Shown: one piece after another, positions 31,203-39,459 of the stretch
Layout of the letters: the number at the start of each line of letters is the position of its first letter
Position numbering within the stretch: the stretch's first letter is position 1
Assembly (NCBI GenBank): GCA_964351025.1
Contig: CAYGLV010000004.1
Span: forward strand, 1 to 64,000
Source of the DNA: CAYGLV01 sp964351025
GTDB taxonomy: Bacteria > Actinomycetota > Thermoleophilia > Gaiellales > Gaiellaceae
Direction of reading: 5' to 3'
Length of the DNA stretch: 64,000 bases
Made by a program: the position numbers and the translations under genes
The notes under the pieces: model-generated
Seen by the model: only the letters and a program-made list of their open reading frames with translations
Database searches by the model: none
Told to the model about the DNA's origin: nothing

Positions 31203-32545
31203 ACCTCGCGCAGAGCCTGCTGGCCGCCTGCGAGCGCTCGCCCGAGCTCGACGCGTTTCCCGGGATCGCCTACGGCGAGCTGCTGCCGCGGGTGCGCCGG
31301 ATCGCCGGCGGGCTCGACGTGGCGGCAGGCGAGCGCGTCGCGGTCGTGCTCGACAACCGGCTCGAGACGGCGCTGCTGTACTGGGCGACACAGTGGGCGG
31401 GAGCGGTGATCGTGCCGCTCTCGTGGCGGCTCTCCCCGGAGGAGCTCGACTACTGCGTGACCGACTGCGGCGCCGCACTCGTGCTCCGCGACGGCGATCC
31501 GCTCCCCGACGGCCCCGAGCACCCGGGGGCGCTCGACCGCGACGAGCGCGAGACCTCGTTGCTGCTCTACACGTCGGGCACGACCGGGCGGCCGAAGGGC
31601 GTCCCGCGCTCGCACGCGGCCGACCGCGCGGGAGGCGTCTCACAGGCGCTCCAGCACGGCTACCGGTGGGGAGACCGGACGCTCGGCGTGATGCCGCTCT
31701 ACCACACGATGGGCATCCACTCGCTGCTCGCCATGCACCTCCTCGGCGGCTGCTTCGTGCCATTGGCGCGCTGGGACCCCGAGCAGGCATTGCGGCTGAT
31801 CGAGGAGCAGCGGATCACGTCGCTCTACCTCGCACCGACGCTCTTCCACGACCTCGTCGGGCACCCACGACTACCGGACCACGACATCTCCTCGGTGCGC
31901 GCTCTCGGCTACGCCGGGGCGGCGATGACCTCGACGCTCGTGCGCCGCTGCGCCGAGGCCTTCGGGCCCGACGTCTTCGTCAACCACTACGGTTCGACCG
32001 AGGTCTATACCTTCACGATCGGGCGCGACCAGCAGGCGAAGCCCGGCTGTGCCGGGCGGCCGGCGGTGAACACGCGCCTGCGGCTCGAGCCGAGCGGCGA
32101 GATCTGCGTCCATCTCTCGTCCGACGAGGCCTTCGAAGGCTACTGGAACCGGCCGGACGCCGATGCGAAGGCGATCCGCGACGGCTGGTACGCAACCGGC
32201 GACACCGGCCATCTCGACGCGGACGGCGACCTCTGGATCGACGGCCGCGTCGACGACATGATCGTGTCGGGCGGCGAGAACATCCACCCGCTCGAGGTCG
32301 AGGACGTGCTCGCCGGCCATCCCGCCGTGCGCGAGGTGGCGGTGATCGGGGCGCCCGACGACCGCTGGGGCCAGCGCGTCGTCGCGATCGTCGTCGCCGA
32401 GGCGAGCGAGGAGGAGCTCGACGCGCACTGCCTCGCCTCCCCGCTCGCACGCTTCAAGCGGCCGCGCGAGTACCGCTTCGTGGTGGAGCTTCCGAAGAGC
32501 CCGTCTGGGAAGATCCTGCGCAGGGTCCTGCGAGAGAAGGAGTAG
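31199..32545 (+). CDS. AMP-forming acyl-CoA ligase
   Basis: A 448-residue member of the ANL superfamily, shorter than the usual 500-550 owing to a compact N-terminus. Core motifs are TSLLLYTSGTTGRPKGVPRS (P-loop), NHYGSTEVYTF, YATGDTGHLDADGDLWIDGR and the hinge DDMIVSGGENIHPLE. The adenylation lysine is in PKSPSGKILRR at the C-terminus. It would activate an organic acid as its CoA thioester. Overlap with the hydroxylase genes suggests that their product or substrate is that acid. Confidence 0.88.
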   Translation: MNLAQSLLAACERSPELDAFPGIAYGELLPRVRRIAGGLDVAAGERVAVVLDNRLETALLYWATQWAGAVIVPLSWRLSPEELDYCVTDCGAALVLRDGDPLPDGPEHPGALDRDERETSLLLYTSGTTGRPKGVPRSHAADRAGGVSQALQHGYRWGDRTLGVMPLYHTMGIHSLLAMHLLGGCFVPLARWDPEQALRLIEEQRITSLYLAPTLFHDLVGHPRLPDHDISSVRALGYAGAAMTSTLVRRCAEAFGPDVFVNHYGSTEVYTFTIGRDQQAKPGCAGRPAVNTRLRLEPSGEICVHLSSDEAFEGYWNRPDADAKAIRDGWYATGDTGHLDADGDLWIDGRVDDMIVSGGENIHPLEVEDVLAGHPAVREVAVIGAPDDRWGQRVVAIVVAEASEEELDAHCLASPLARFKRPREYRFVVELPKSPSGKILRRVLREKE

Positions 32546-32547
32546 GG

Positions 32548-33324
32548 GTGACCGACTACGACGGCTTCCGGCTCGACCGCGACGGCGAGCGCGGCGTCGC
32601 CACGATCACGCTCGACGTCCCGGGCAAGTTCAACCGGGTCTCGATGGCGGCGCGCGACCAGCTCTCGGCGCTCTTCGCCGAGCTCGACGCCGACGACTCG
32701 GTGCGCTTCGTCGTGCTCACCGGGGCCGGCGGCACGTTCACGGCCGGCGGGGACATCGCCGGCTTTCTGACGAGGTCGCCCTGGGAGATCTCCCAGCTCG
32801 CGAAGAACGTCGCCGCGCCCGAGCGCTGCACGAAGCCGGTGATCGCGCGCCTCGAGGGCTACGTCTTCGGCGTCGGGCTCGAGCTCTCGCTCGCCTGCGA
32901 CTTCCGACTCGCCGCCGAGGACGTCCAGCTTGGCCTGCCGGAGGTGACGGTCGGGATGATTCCCGGCTCGGGAGGCACGCAGCGCCTGGCGCGGATGGTC
33001 GGGCTCGGACGGGCAAAGAACATGATCATGCGCGGCAAGCGGATTCCGGCTGCCGAGGCGCTCTCGCTCGGGCTCGTCACGGAGGTCGTGCCGGCCGCGG
33101 AGCTCGACGCCGCGGTGGACGGGCTCGTCGAAGAGCTCTCACGCCTCTCGCCGCTCGCGCTCAGGATGGCGAAGCGCGTGCTGAACGCGGTCTACGACGC
33201 ACCGCTCCACGTCGGGCTCGAGCTGGAAGGCCTCGCCTACGGCCTGCTCCAGCAGACGCACGACTTCCACGAGGGCGTCGCCGCTTTCGGCGAGAAGCGC
33301 AAGCCGGAGTTCGAGGGGCGTTAG
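32548..33324 (+). CDS. Enoyl-CoA hydratase/isomerase family protein
   Basis: A 258-residue crotonase-fold protein: GTFTAGGDIAGFL (oxyanion loop), LEGYVFGVGLELSLACDFRLA, and EVTVGMIPGSGGTQRLARMVG with the glutamate/glycine-rich active-site region. GGAG lies seven bases before the GTG. It is the last gene of the operon with the molybdenum hydroxylase and CoA ligase, so it probably hydrates the unsaturated CoA ester made from the same substrate. Its TAG overlaps the stop of the convergent gene. Confidence 0.9.
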   Translation: MTDYDGFRLDRDGERGVATITLDVPGKFNRVSMAARDQLSALFAELDADDSVRFVVLTGAGGTFTAGGDIAGFLTRSPWEISQLAKNVAAPERCTKPVIARLEGYVFGVGLELSLACDFRLAAEDVQLGLPEVTVGMIPGSGGTQRLARMVGLGRAKNMIMRGKRIPAAEALSLGLVTEVVPAAELDAAVDGLVEELSRLSPLALRMAKRVLNAVYDAPLHVGLELEGLAYGLLQQTHDFHEGVAAFGEKRKPEFEGR

Positions 33325-33899
33325 TCCCCTGCGACGAAGAACTGCCACTCGCCGGCCGGAGTGATCCCGACGCGGTACCCGAGGTAGCTGCCGAAGTCGC
33401 GCCAGGCGTTGATCTCGTCACGGCTGTACACCGCCTCGAGGGCGTTCCACGCCGCGTCGCTCGGATGCTCGGCGTAGGCGGTCGGCCAGGCATAGAAGCC
33501 GGCCTCGTTGCGCGCATGCGGCAGGGCGAGGATCTGCACGAGGATCGCGAGCGGCCTGCCGTCGCGCTCCTCCTCCCCGCGCCAGAAATCGGACGCGGAC
33601 GTCTCGCCGCCGTAGCTGTACGTGAAGCCCGGCTCGCCCTCGAGCGCGATCGCCTGCAGGGTGTCGAAATCGCACGCGAGCGCGGCCTCGAAGATCCGCC
33701 GCCGCGTGTCGGCGACCGCCGCCGGCAACTCCTCGTCGGGAAGGGTGATCCGGAGGCCCGAGACCGAGCAGACGGTCTCCGGCGCCGTCTCCGTGACGGT
33801 CGCGGGCTGGGTAACAGTCACCGTCGTCGTCTGCCCGCCGCCTCCGGCGCAGCCGGTGAGAGCAAGCACTGCGACCGCCGCCGCGATCCGGCCTGTCAT
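33321..33899 (-). CDS. Lipoprotein of unknown function
   Basis: A 192-residue exported protein. MTGRIAAAVAVLALTGCAGGGG is a signal peptide with lipobox, followed by a Thr/Val-rich linker (TTTVTVTQPATVTET). The folded part has an ACDFDTLQAIALEG region, a segment FTYSYGGETSASDFWR and a C-terminal YRVGITPAGEWQFFVAGD, like SnoaL/NTF2-type extracytoplasmic domains. The ATG overlaps the amidase stop (ATGA). The gene ends in a four-base overlap with the convergent hydratase gene. No specific role can be named. Confidence 0.7.
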   Translation of the reverse strand: MTGRIAAAVAVLALTGCAGGGGQTTTVTVTQPATVTETAPETVCSVSGLRITLPDEELPAAVADTRRRIFEAALACDFDTLQAIALEGEPGFTYSYGGETSASDFWRGEEERDGRPLAILVQILALPHARNEAGFYAWPTAYAEHPSDAAWNALEAVYSRDEINAWRDFGSYLGYRVGITPAGEWQFFVAGD

Positions 33900-35107
33900 G
33901 GTCGCTGGGCCGCCCAGGACGGGACGCCGTACGCGGCTTCCCACGCGAGCGCCGCCGCGAGCACCGTCTCGTCGTTCCGGCCTGCGAGCTGGAGGTTGCC
34001 GAGCGCGACCGCGGCCCAGCCGAGGTAGTTGAACGGCCGAGTGAAGCTCGAGAAGGGGACTCGGATCTCGAGCTCCGAGACATCCTCCGCGGGGAGCTCG
34101 TGGACGCCGAGCGTCGGGCTGAGGACGAGATCCACGGCCGGCTCGGCCGCCGCTCGCATCCGCCAGCGCGCGACCGCGCCCCGCGCCGCTTCGATCGCCT
34201 CTCGAGTCGCCCCCTGCGCGGCCGTCAGCTTCTTGCGCACGACCTCGCCGTACTCGTCCGCCCGCGAGGGGAACGTGGCCGCGTGCGAGACGAGCGCCTC
34301 GTGCTGGAAGAGCGGCCAGGTGTCGGCCTCGCAGCCGGGGACCTCGGCCGCGACGACGCGCGCGCCAAGCGCCTCGAGCTGCCCCGCCCAGGCCCAGGCG
34401 CGCTCGTCGAGCGGGTTCTCCTCGTCCGTCGGGCCAACCCGCGGCGCGCGCGTGAGCACGCCGACCGTGAGCCCCGCCAGGCGCGGCTCAGGCACGGGCT
34501 CGCCGGTCAGCACCGACCAGGCGAGAGCGCAGCCGGCGACCGTTCGCGCGATCGGCCCGGCGGTGTCGAAGCTCGGGCAGAGCGGGAAGCAGCCGCCGAG
34601 CGGGATCCGGCCCAGGGCGGGCTTGAAGCCGACCGTCTCGCAGCAGGCCGAAGGCATCCGGATCGAGCCGCCCGTGTCCGTGCCGAGGGCAAGCGGGACG
34701 ATCCCCGCCGCGACCGCGGCCGCGCTCCCGCTCGACGAGCCGCCGGCCGTCTTCCCCGGGTGGCGCGGGTTGTGGACGCCGCCGTACCACGGGTTCTCGC
34801 TCGTCACTCCCCACGCGAACTCGTAGAGGTTGGTCTTGCCGATCACGACCGCCCCGGCGGCCTCGAGCCTCAGAACCGCCTCCGCGCTGTGTTCGGGAAC
34901 ATGCTCGGCGTAGACGCGCGAGCCGTAGGTCGTACGCACGCCTGCGGTGTCGAAGAGATCCTTGACGAGAACCGGCACGCCCGCGAGCGGGCCGGCGAGC
35001 GGGCCCCGCGCCCGGGCGAGCGCACGCTCCGGGCAGAGCGTGATGACGGCGTTCAGCCCCTCGTGCTCCGCGGCGGCCGCCAGGCTCGCCTCGACCGCGT
35101 CGGTCAT
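33896..35107 (-). CDS. Amidase signature family enzyme
   Basis: A 403-residue hydrolase with the full Ser-Ser-Lys triad context: Lys in VPVLVKDLFDTAG, the cis-serine in KTAGGSSSGSAAAVAAG, and the nucleophile region LGTDTGGSIRMPSACC. It is shorter than GatA and has no glutaminase partner nearby, so it is probably a catabolic amidase. The ATG overlaps the stop of the RidA gene. It shares an operon with RidA-, SRPBCC- and TPP-type genes, which suggests nitrogen-containing substrates. Confidence 0.9.
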   Translation of the reverse strand: MTDAVEASLAAAAEHEGLNAVITLCPERALARARGPLAGPLAGVPVLVKDLFDTAGVRTTYGSRVYAEHVPEHSAEAVLRLEAAGAVVIGKTNLYEFAWGVTSENPWYGGVHNPRHPGKTAGGSSSGSAAAVAAGIVPLALGTDTGGSIRMPSACCETVGFKPALGRIPLGGCFPLCPSFDTAGPIARTVAGCALAWSVLTGEPVPEPRLAGLTVGVLTRAPRVGPTDEENPLDERAWAWAGQLEALGARVVAAEVPGCEADTWPLFQHEALVSHAATFPSRADEYGEVVRKKLTAAQGATREAIEAARGAVARWRMRAAAEPAVDLVLSPTLGVHELPAEDVSELEIRVPFSSFTRPFNYLGWAAVALGNLQLAGRNDETVLAAALAWEAAYGVPSWAAQRP

Positions 35108-35487
35108 GGCACGACCGCGATCGCCTCGACCTCGATCTTCGCCCCCGGCACCGCGAGGCGCGAGACCTCGACGAGCGTGCTCGCCGGGCGCGTCTCGCCG
35201 AAGACCTCCTGCCGAACGGAGTTGATCAACGGCCGGTCGTCCACGTCGGTCAGGAGAACGGTGACCTTGACGACGTCGCCGAAGGAGCACCCCGCAGCGG
35301 CAAGCACCTCGCCCATGTTCCGGAAGACCTGCCGGGCCTGTTCGACGACGTCCTCGCCGCCCACGACCCGTCCCGCGCCGTCCACCGGCACGACGCCGCT
35401 GACGAAGAGCAGGCCGCCGGCCCGCACCGCGTCCGTGTAGTGCGAGATCGGCTCGGCCTGAGTCGCGACGCGGATCTCCTGTCGCAC
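35104..35487 (-). CDS. RidA/YjgF family protein
   Basis: A 127-residue protein of the enamine/imine deaminase family: PISHYTDAVRAGGLLFVSGVVPVDG at the N-terminus, DVVKVTVLLTDVDDRPLIN in the middle and a RPASTLVEVSRLAVPGAKIEVEAIAV end with the conserved arginine and glutamate. GTG at 35487 is used. An ATGA overlap links it to the amidase, consistent with hydrolysing reactive imines formed during amide or amine degradation. Confidence 0.88.
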   Translation of the reverse strand: MRQEIRVATQAEPISHYTDAVRAGGLLFVSGVVPVDGAGRVVGGEDVVEQARQVFRNMGEVLAAAGCSFGDVVKVTVLLTDVDDRPLINSVRQEVFGETRPASTLVEVSRLAVPGAKIEVEAIAVVP

Positions 35488-35491
35488 GCTG

Positions 35492-35929
35492 CTACCCGAA
35501 GTGGGCCTTGAGGGCATCGAAGCCACCCTGGAAGACCTGATTCGCGAAGAAGCCCGTCCAGTGGTCCTGCTTGTCGCGGTCGCAGTCGAAGGTCGTCGAC
35601 CACTCGACGAAGCTCTTGCCGCCGTCCGTGACCGGGCGCACGCGGAGCGTTGCGTGGTAGTTGTCGACGTCGAACGGTGTCTTCTCGAAGTTGTACGAGT
35701 ACATGCGATACGCGTCCGAGTGGCTCAGGAGGCGCTCGCGGATGTGCGTTCCGTCGCCCAGGTGGAAGCTGCGCACGGCACCGACCTGGTCGCCCGTCCT
35801 GCCCTCCTCGATCTCGCTGTCGGTGACGAGGCCACTGTGCCACGTGGCGAGGCCGTTGAAGTCCCGGATCCTGGCCCAGACCTCGTCCGGCGACGCGTTG
35901 ATGACGGTGCTCGCGTACGACCTGGCCAT
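35492..35929 (-). CDS. SRPBCC-fold protein (polyketide cyclase/dehydrase-like)
   Basis: A 145-residue START-like protein: ASTVINASPDEVWARIRDFNGLATWH at the N-terminus and a long C-terminal helix (WTGFFANQVFQGGFDALKAHF) around a hydrophobic pocket. GGAGGAGAGC precedes the ATG. Such proteins bind or cyclise hydrophobic ligands; the ligand here is unknown. It lies four bases before the RidA gene in the same operon. Confidence 0.8.
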   Translation of the reverse strand: MARSYASTVINASPDEVWARIRDFNGLATWHSGLVTDSEIEEGRTGDQVGAVRSFHLGDGTHIRERLLSHSDAYRMYSYNFEKTPFDVDNYHATLRVRPVTDGGKSFVEWSTTFDCDRDKQDHWTGFFANQVFQGGFDALKAHFG

Positions 35930-35961
35930 GCTCTCCTCCTCGTTCGTGGTGACTGCGTAGC

Positions 35962-37638
35962 CTACGCCGTGCCGGCCTTGCGGGCCTGCGCGGCCTCGCG
36001 GATCTGCGTCAGCGTCTGTCGCGGCGTGATCCCCTCGGGATCGACGCGCAGCTCGAGCAGCGCGGGCCGGCCCGCGGCGAGCGCCCGCTCGAAGGCGCCC
36101 TCGAACTGCTCCGTCCGCTCGACGACCTCACCGAACGCGCCGAACGCCTCGGCATAGCGGGCGAAGTCCGGATTGACGAGATCGGTGCCGACAACGCGAC
36201 CCGGGTAGTGCCGCTCCTGGTGCATGCGGATCGTCCCGTACATGCCGTTGTTGATCACGAGGATCACGACGGGCAGCTCGTACTGCACGGCAGTCGCGAG
36301 CTCCTGCCCCTCCATCAGGAAGTCGCCGTCGCCCGCGAAGCAGATCACGGCCCGCTCGGGGTGGAGGAGCTTTGCGGTCACGGCGGCCGGCAGGCCGTAG
36401 CCCATCGCCCCGCTCGTCGGCGCGAGCTGCGTGCCGAAGCGGCGGAACTCGTAGAAGCGGTGCGCCCAGACCGAGTAGTTGCCGGCGCCGTTCGTGAGGA
36501 TCGCATCGACGGGCAGGCGGCGGCGCAGGAACGCCATCACCTCGCCCATGTCGAGGTCGCCGGGCATCGGGTGGTGCCGGAGGCTGTCGAGGAAGTCCGC
36601 GTGCGCCTGCTCGGTCTGCGCCCGCCAGGCGAAGGAGTCCACCGGCTCGAGCGCGCGGAGCGCCGCGGCCATCTGTGGTGACCCGGCGTGGATCGCGAGC
36701 TCGGCCTGGTAGACGCGACCGAGCTCGTCGGCTCCCGCGTGCACGTGGATCAGCGTCTGCGCCGGCCGCGGCGGCACGACCAGCGTGTAGCTGCTGGTCG
36801 TCATGTCGCCCAGCCGCGCGCCGACGACGAGCAGCACGTCGGCCTCGCGGACGCGCGCCGCGAGGCGCGGGTCAGGGCCGATGCCGACGTGACCCGCCCA
36901 GACGCGCGCGCTGTTGTCCACGTAGTCCTGGCGGCGGAACGAAGCGCCCACCGCCAGGTCGTTCGCCTCGCAGAAGGCCTGCATGTCGGCCGCCGCCTGC
37001 TCCGTCCAGCCGCCGCCGCCGACAAGCACGAACGGCCGCCGCGCCGAGGCGAGCAGCTCGCGCACGCGTGCCAGATCCGCGGCCCCCGGGTACGCCGGCT
37101 CGGGCGCATGCGGCGCGACCACGTCCGCCTCCGCACGCTCTACGAGCATGTCCTCCGGGAGCGACAGCACGACCGGCCCCGGCCGGCCCGAGGTGGCGAC
37201 GTGGAACGCGCGCGCCACGATCTCCGGCACCTGCTCCGCAGCGTCGATCTGCACTGTCCACTTCGCGAGTGGCGCGAACATCCGCTCGAAGTCCACCTCC
37301 TGGAACGCCTCCCGCCCGAGCATCTCCCGCGCGACCTGGCCGACCAGGAGAAGCAGCGGCGTCGAATCCTGGAAGGCCGTGTGCACGCCGACCGAGGCGT
37401 GGGTCGCCCCCGGGCCGCGCGTGACCAGGCAGATCCCCGGCCGTCCCGTGAGCTTCCCGTAGGCGTCGGCCATGTTCGCCGCACCCGCCTCGTGCCGGCA
37501 GACGACGTAGCGGAGCGGTGAGTCGTGGAGCGCGTCGAGCACGGCGAGATAGCTCTCCCCGGGGACGCCGAAGGCAAGATCGGCCCCGTGCGCGAGGAGC
37601 TGGTCGACCAGCAGCCGGCCGCCGCTACGGCCGGTCAT
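35962..37638 (-). CDS. Thiamine-pyrophosphate enzyme (acetolactate synthase-like)
   Basis: A 558-residue TPP enzyme with three domains. The N-terminal PYR domain has FGVPGESYLAVLDAL and the catalytic glutamate in CRHEAGAANMADAYGK. A central domain follows. The C-terminal PP domain has the TPP/Mg motif AGDGDFLMEGQELATA with VINNGMYGTIRMHQE. It resembles IlvB-like proteins of catabolic clusters rather than anabolic AHAS, because no regulatory subunit gene is adjacent. The ATG overlaps the stop of the cupin gene (ATGA). It could be a decarboxylase or lyase for a 2-oxoacid. Confidence 0.87.
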   Translation of the reverse strand: MTGRSGGRLLVDQLLAHGADLAFGVPGESYLAVLDALHDSPLRYVVCRHEAGAANMADAYGKLTGRPGICLVTRGPGATHASVGVHTAFQDSTPLLLLVGQVAREMLGREAFQEVDFERMFAPLAKWTVQIDAAEQVPEIVARAFHVATSGRPGPVVLSLPEDMLVERAEADVVAPHAPEPAYPGAADLARVRELLASARRPFVLVGGGGWTEQAAADMQAFCEANDLAVGASFRRQDYVDNSARVWAGHVGIGPDPRLAARVREADVLLVVGARLGDMTTSSYTLVVPPRPAQTLIHVHAGADELGRVYQAELAIHAGSPQMAAALRALEPVDSFAWRAQTEQAHADFLDSLRHHPMPGDLDMGEVMAFLRRRLPVDAILTNGAGNYSVWAHRFYEFRRFGTQLAPTSGAMGYGLPAAVTAKLLHPERAVICFAGDGDFLMEGQELATAVQYELPVVILVINNGMYGTIRMHQERHYPGRVVGTDLVNPDFARYAEAFGAFGEVVERTEQFEGAFERALAAGRPALLELRVDPEGITPRQTLTQIREAAQARKAGTA

Positions 37639-38231
37639 AGAGCGAACGGCTCGTCGATGAAGACCGTGTAGCGCTGCGCCTTCGGCTTGTCGGCGTCCTC
37701 GGGCAGCAGGTAGCGGATCGAGGGCTTGCCGAGCAGCTCCCGGGGCAGGAGCAGCACCCGCACGAACGCCGTTTCGTGCGACTCCGATGCGACCGCGTAG
37801 ACGGGGTGCGGCCCGGCCTCGAACCAGGAGCCGAACGGGCCGACGGTCGTCGCGCGGCCCTCCGCCTCGACCGTCAGCTCGCCCTTCAGAAGGCAGCGGA
37901 TGCCCGGCCCCTGATGGGTGTGCAGGTAAGCGATGCCGCCGGGCGGGAAGTCCACGCGGTCGCAGCGCATGAGGTGCTCGCCCCAGGGGTCGAGATCGAC
38001 GTGCGCGGCGAGCTTCGCGTTGTCGGGTTTCCAGCCGGTCAGCTCCCAGCGCAGAATCGTCGCGCCCTCGCCTCCCGCCTCGAGCTCGACCTCGTCCAGG
38101 CCGAACCACGCCTCGTTGGCGCGCAGGCTCGACGCCTCGCCGGAGGCGACGTAGAGGACGCGGATCCCGCGGGGCAACGACAGCCCCTCACCGGGGCCGA
38201 GCAGGTCTTCGTAGAGAGAAAGGTGCGTCAG
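37635..38231 (-). CDS. Cupin-fold protein
   Basis: About 198 residues, with a cupin core around GGIAYLHTHQGPGIRCLLKGELTV (metal-binding His-x-His) and FGSWFEAGPHPVYAVAS, and an acyl-like N-terminal half. The start is taken as CTG at 38231 because GGAGGAGGT lies the right distance upstream. An ATG at 38252 is in frame, but it precedes that ribosome site and lacks one of its own. It is translationally coupled (ATGA) to the TPP enzyme gene. Possible dioxygenase or isomerase; no specific assignment. Confidence 0.72.
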   Translation of the reverse strand: MTHLSLYEDLLGPGEGLSLPRGIRVLYVASGEASSLRANEAWFGLDEVELEAGGEGATILRWELTGWKPDNAKLAAHVDLDPWGEHLMRCDRVDFPPGGIAYLHTHQGPGIRCLLKGELTVEAEGRATTVGPFGSWFEAGPHPVYAVASESHETAFVRVLLLPRELLGKPSIRYLLPEDADKPKAQRYTVFIDEPFAL

Positions 38232-38258
38232 TTGTGACCTCCTCCTTCGCATCTGGCA

Positions 38259-38371
38259 CGCATGGCCAGGCTGCAAAGCGGCGCCATGCGTCGTCCTCGG
38301 TCGCGCCCGTAGCCGCCGGCTACGGGCGCTCCCTGCGTCCTAGCCTGGCTTGCTTTTCGCCTGTCCATGCG
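38259..38371. other. Nested inverted-repeat structure in an intergenic region
   Basis: Three pairs of complementary arms are nested: CGCATGG (38259-38265) with CCATGCG (38365-38371), CCAGGCT (38266-38272) with AGCCTGG (38342-38348), and a perfect 12-bp stem GCGCCCGTAGCC (38303-38314) with GGCTACGGGCGC (38318-38329) over loop GCC. The 143-base gap between the SDR and cupin genes holds nothing else. It could be a structured RNA, terminator/attenuator or remnant of a palindromic mobile element. Confidence 0.5.
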
Positions 38372-38395
38372 CACCATCTGCTCAGTCGGAGGTCG

Positions 38396-39142
38396 TCAAT
38401 GGAAGTACTGGCCGCCGTCGATCACCATGGTCTGGCCGGTGATGAAGTCCGAGCCGGGGCCGCTGAGGAAGACGACCGCGCCGACGACATCGTCCGGCAC
38501 CTGGTCGCGTTGGAGCGTGCGCGCCGACACCGACACGTCGCGCAGCTTCTCGACGACCTCCGGGTGCTGCTTGACGCCCTCGCTCAGCGTGAAACCCGGC
38601 GCGACGCAGTTGACGAGGATCGTGTCCTTGCCGAGCTCTTTCGCCAGGGCTCGCGTGAGCGCGACGATCGCCCCCTTGCTGGTCACGTAGTGGAGCAGGA
38701 ACGGGACACCGCGAAACGGCGCGCCCGAGGAGATGTTCACGATCTTGCCGCCACCCTGCCCCCGCATGACCGGCACGACCGCGCGGCAGGTGAGAAACAT
38801 GCTGGCGACGTTGACGTCCATCACGCGCCGCCACTCCTCGAGCGGGATCTCGGTGAACGGACGCATCGCGAGCGAGGCATAGAGACCCGCGTTGTTGACG
38901 AGCACGTCGATCCGGCCGCAGCGCGACACGGTCTCGTCGACCATCCGCTGCACGCCGGCCTCCGAGGCGACGTCCACCGCCAGCCCAACGCCTTCGGGAA
39001 ACGCAGCGGCAGCCTCCTCGGCGCGGGCGAGGTCGGCGATCACGAGGCGGGCACCCTCACGGGCGAGCCCCTGCGCGATTGCCAGGCCGATGCCCTGCGC
39101 GCCGCCGGTGACGATCGCGACCTTGCCGTCGAGCGCGCCCAT
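38396..39142 (-). CDS. Short-chain dehydrogenase/reductase
   Basis: A 248-residue NAD(P)-dependent oxidoreductase: VAIVTGGAQGIGLAIAQGL (nucleotide binding), DVLVNNAGLY, and the catalytic Ser/Tyr/Lys in VNISSGAPF and YVTSKGA. The end FITGQTMVIDGGQYF is typical of classical SDRs. The ATG overlaps the stop of the NIPSNAP gene. It probably oxidises a hydroxyl group in the pathway that also uses the aldehyde dehydrogenase upstream. Confidence 0.9.
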   Translation of the reverse strand: MGALDGKVAIVTGGAQGIGLAIAQGLAREGARLVIADLARAEEAAAAFPEGVGLAVDVASEAGVQRMVDETVSRCGRIDVLVNNAGLYASLAMRPFTEIPLEEWRRVMDVNVASMFLTCRAVVPVMRGQGGGKIVNISSGAPFRGVPFLLHYVTSKGAIVALTRALAKELGKDTILVNCVAPGFTLSEGVKQHPEVVEKLRDVSVSARTLQRDQVPDDVVGAVVFLSGPGSDFITGQTMVIDGGQYFH

Positions 39143-39459
39143 CAGCGGATCGGGGAGAACGAGGTCGGGACGAGGATCCGGTTCGCCTGCGTGTGGATCA
39201 GCGGCTGGAGCTTCGCGAGAAACGCCTTCCAGCGCTCGTCGGCCTGCAGGAGCGCCCGCCGCCGCTCGCGCTCGGCGTAGCTCTCGTAGCTCCACATGCT
39301 CGTGTACGTGGAGAGGGCGCCGACATCCGTCGTGAAGGCGCCGAGAAAGCCGCCGAGGAGCTCCTGCTGGACTGCGATCCCCTCGCTCTCGTACAGCTTC
39401 ACGAGCTCGTTGAGCTTGCCGGTGGTCACGTGGTAGTCGCGTTGCTCGACGATCGTCAC
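39142..39459 (-). CDS. NIPSNAP family protein
   Basis: A 105-residue ferredoxin-like alpha/beta barrel protein: VEQRDYHVTTGKLNELVKLYESEG, LGGFLGAFTTDVGALSTYTSMWSYESYAER and RRRALLQADERWKAFL are the NIPSNAP pattern (tyrosine, tryptophan and arginine positions). GGAGG stands before the GTG start, which overlaps the aldehyde dehydrogenase stop (GTGA). Many such proteins occur in catabolic operons, with no defined reaction. Confidence 0.82.
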   Translation of the reverse strand: MTIVEQRDYHVTTGKLNELVKLYESEGIAVQQELLGGFLGAFTTDVGALSTYTSMWSYESYAERERRRALLQADERWKAFLAKLQPLIHTQANRILVPTSFSPIR

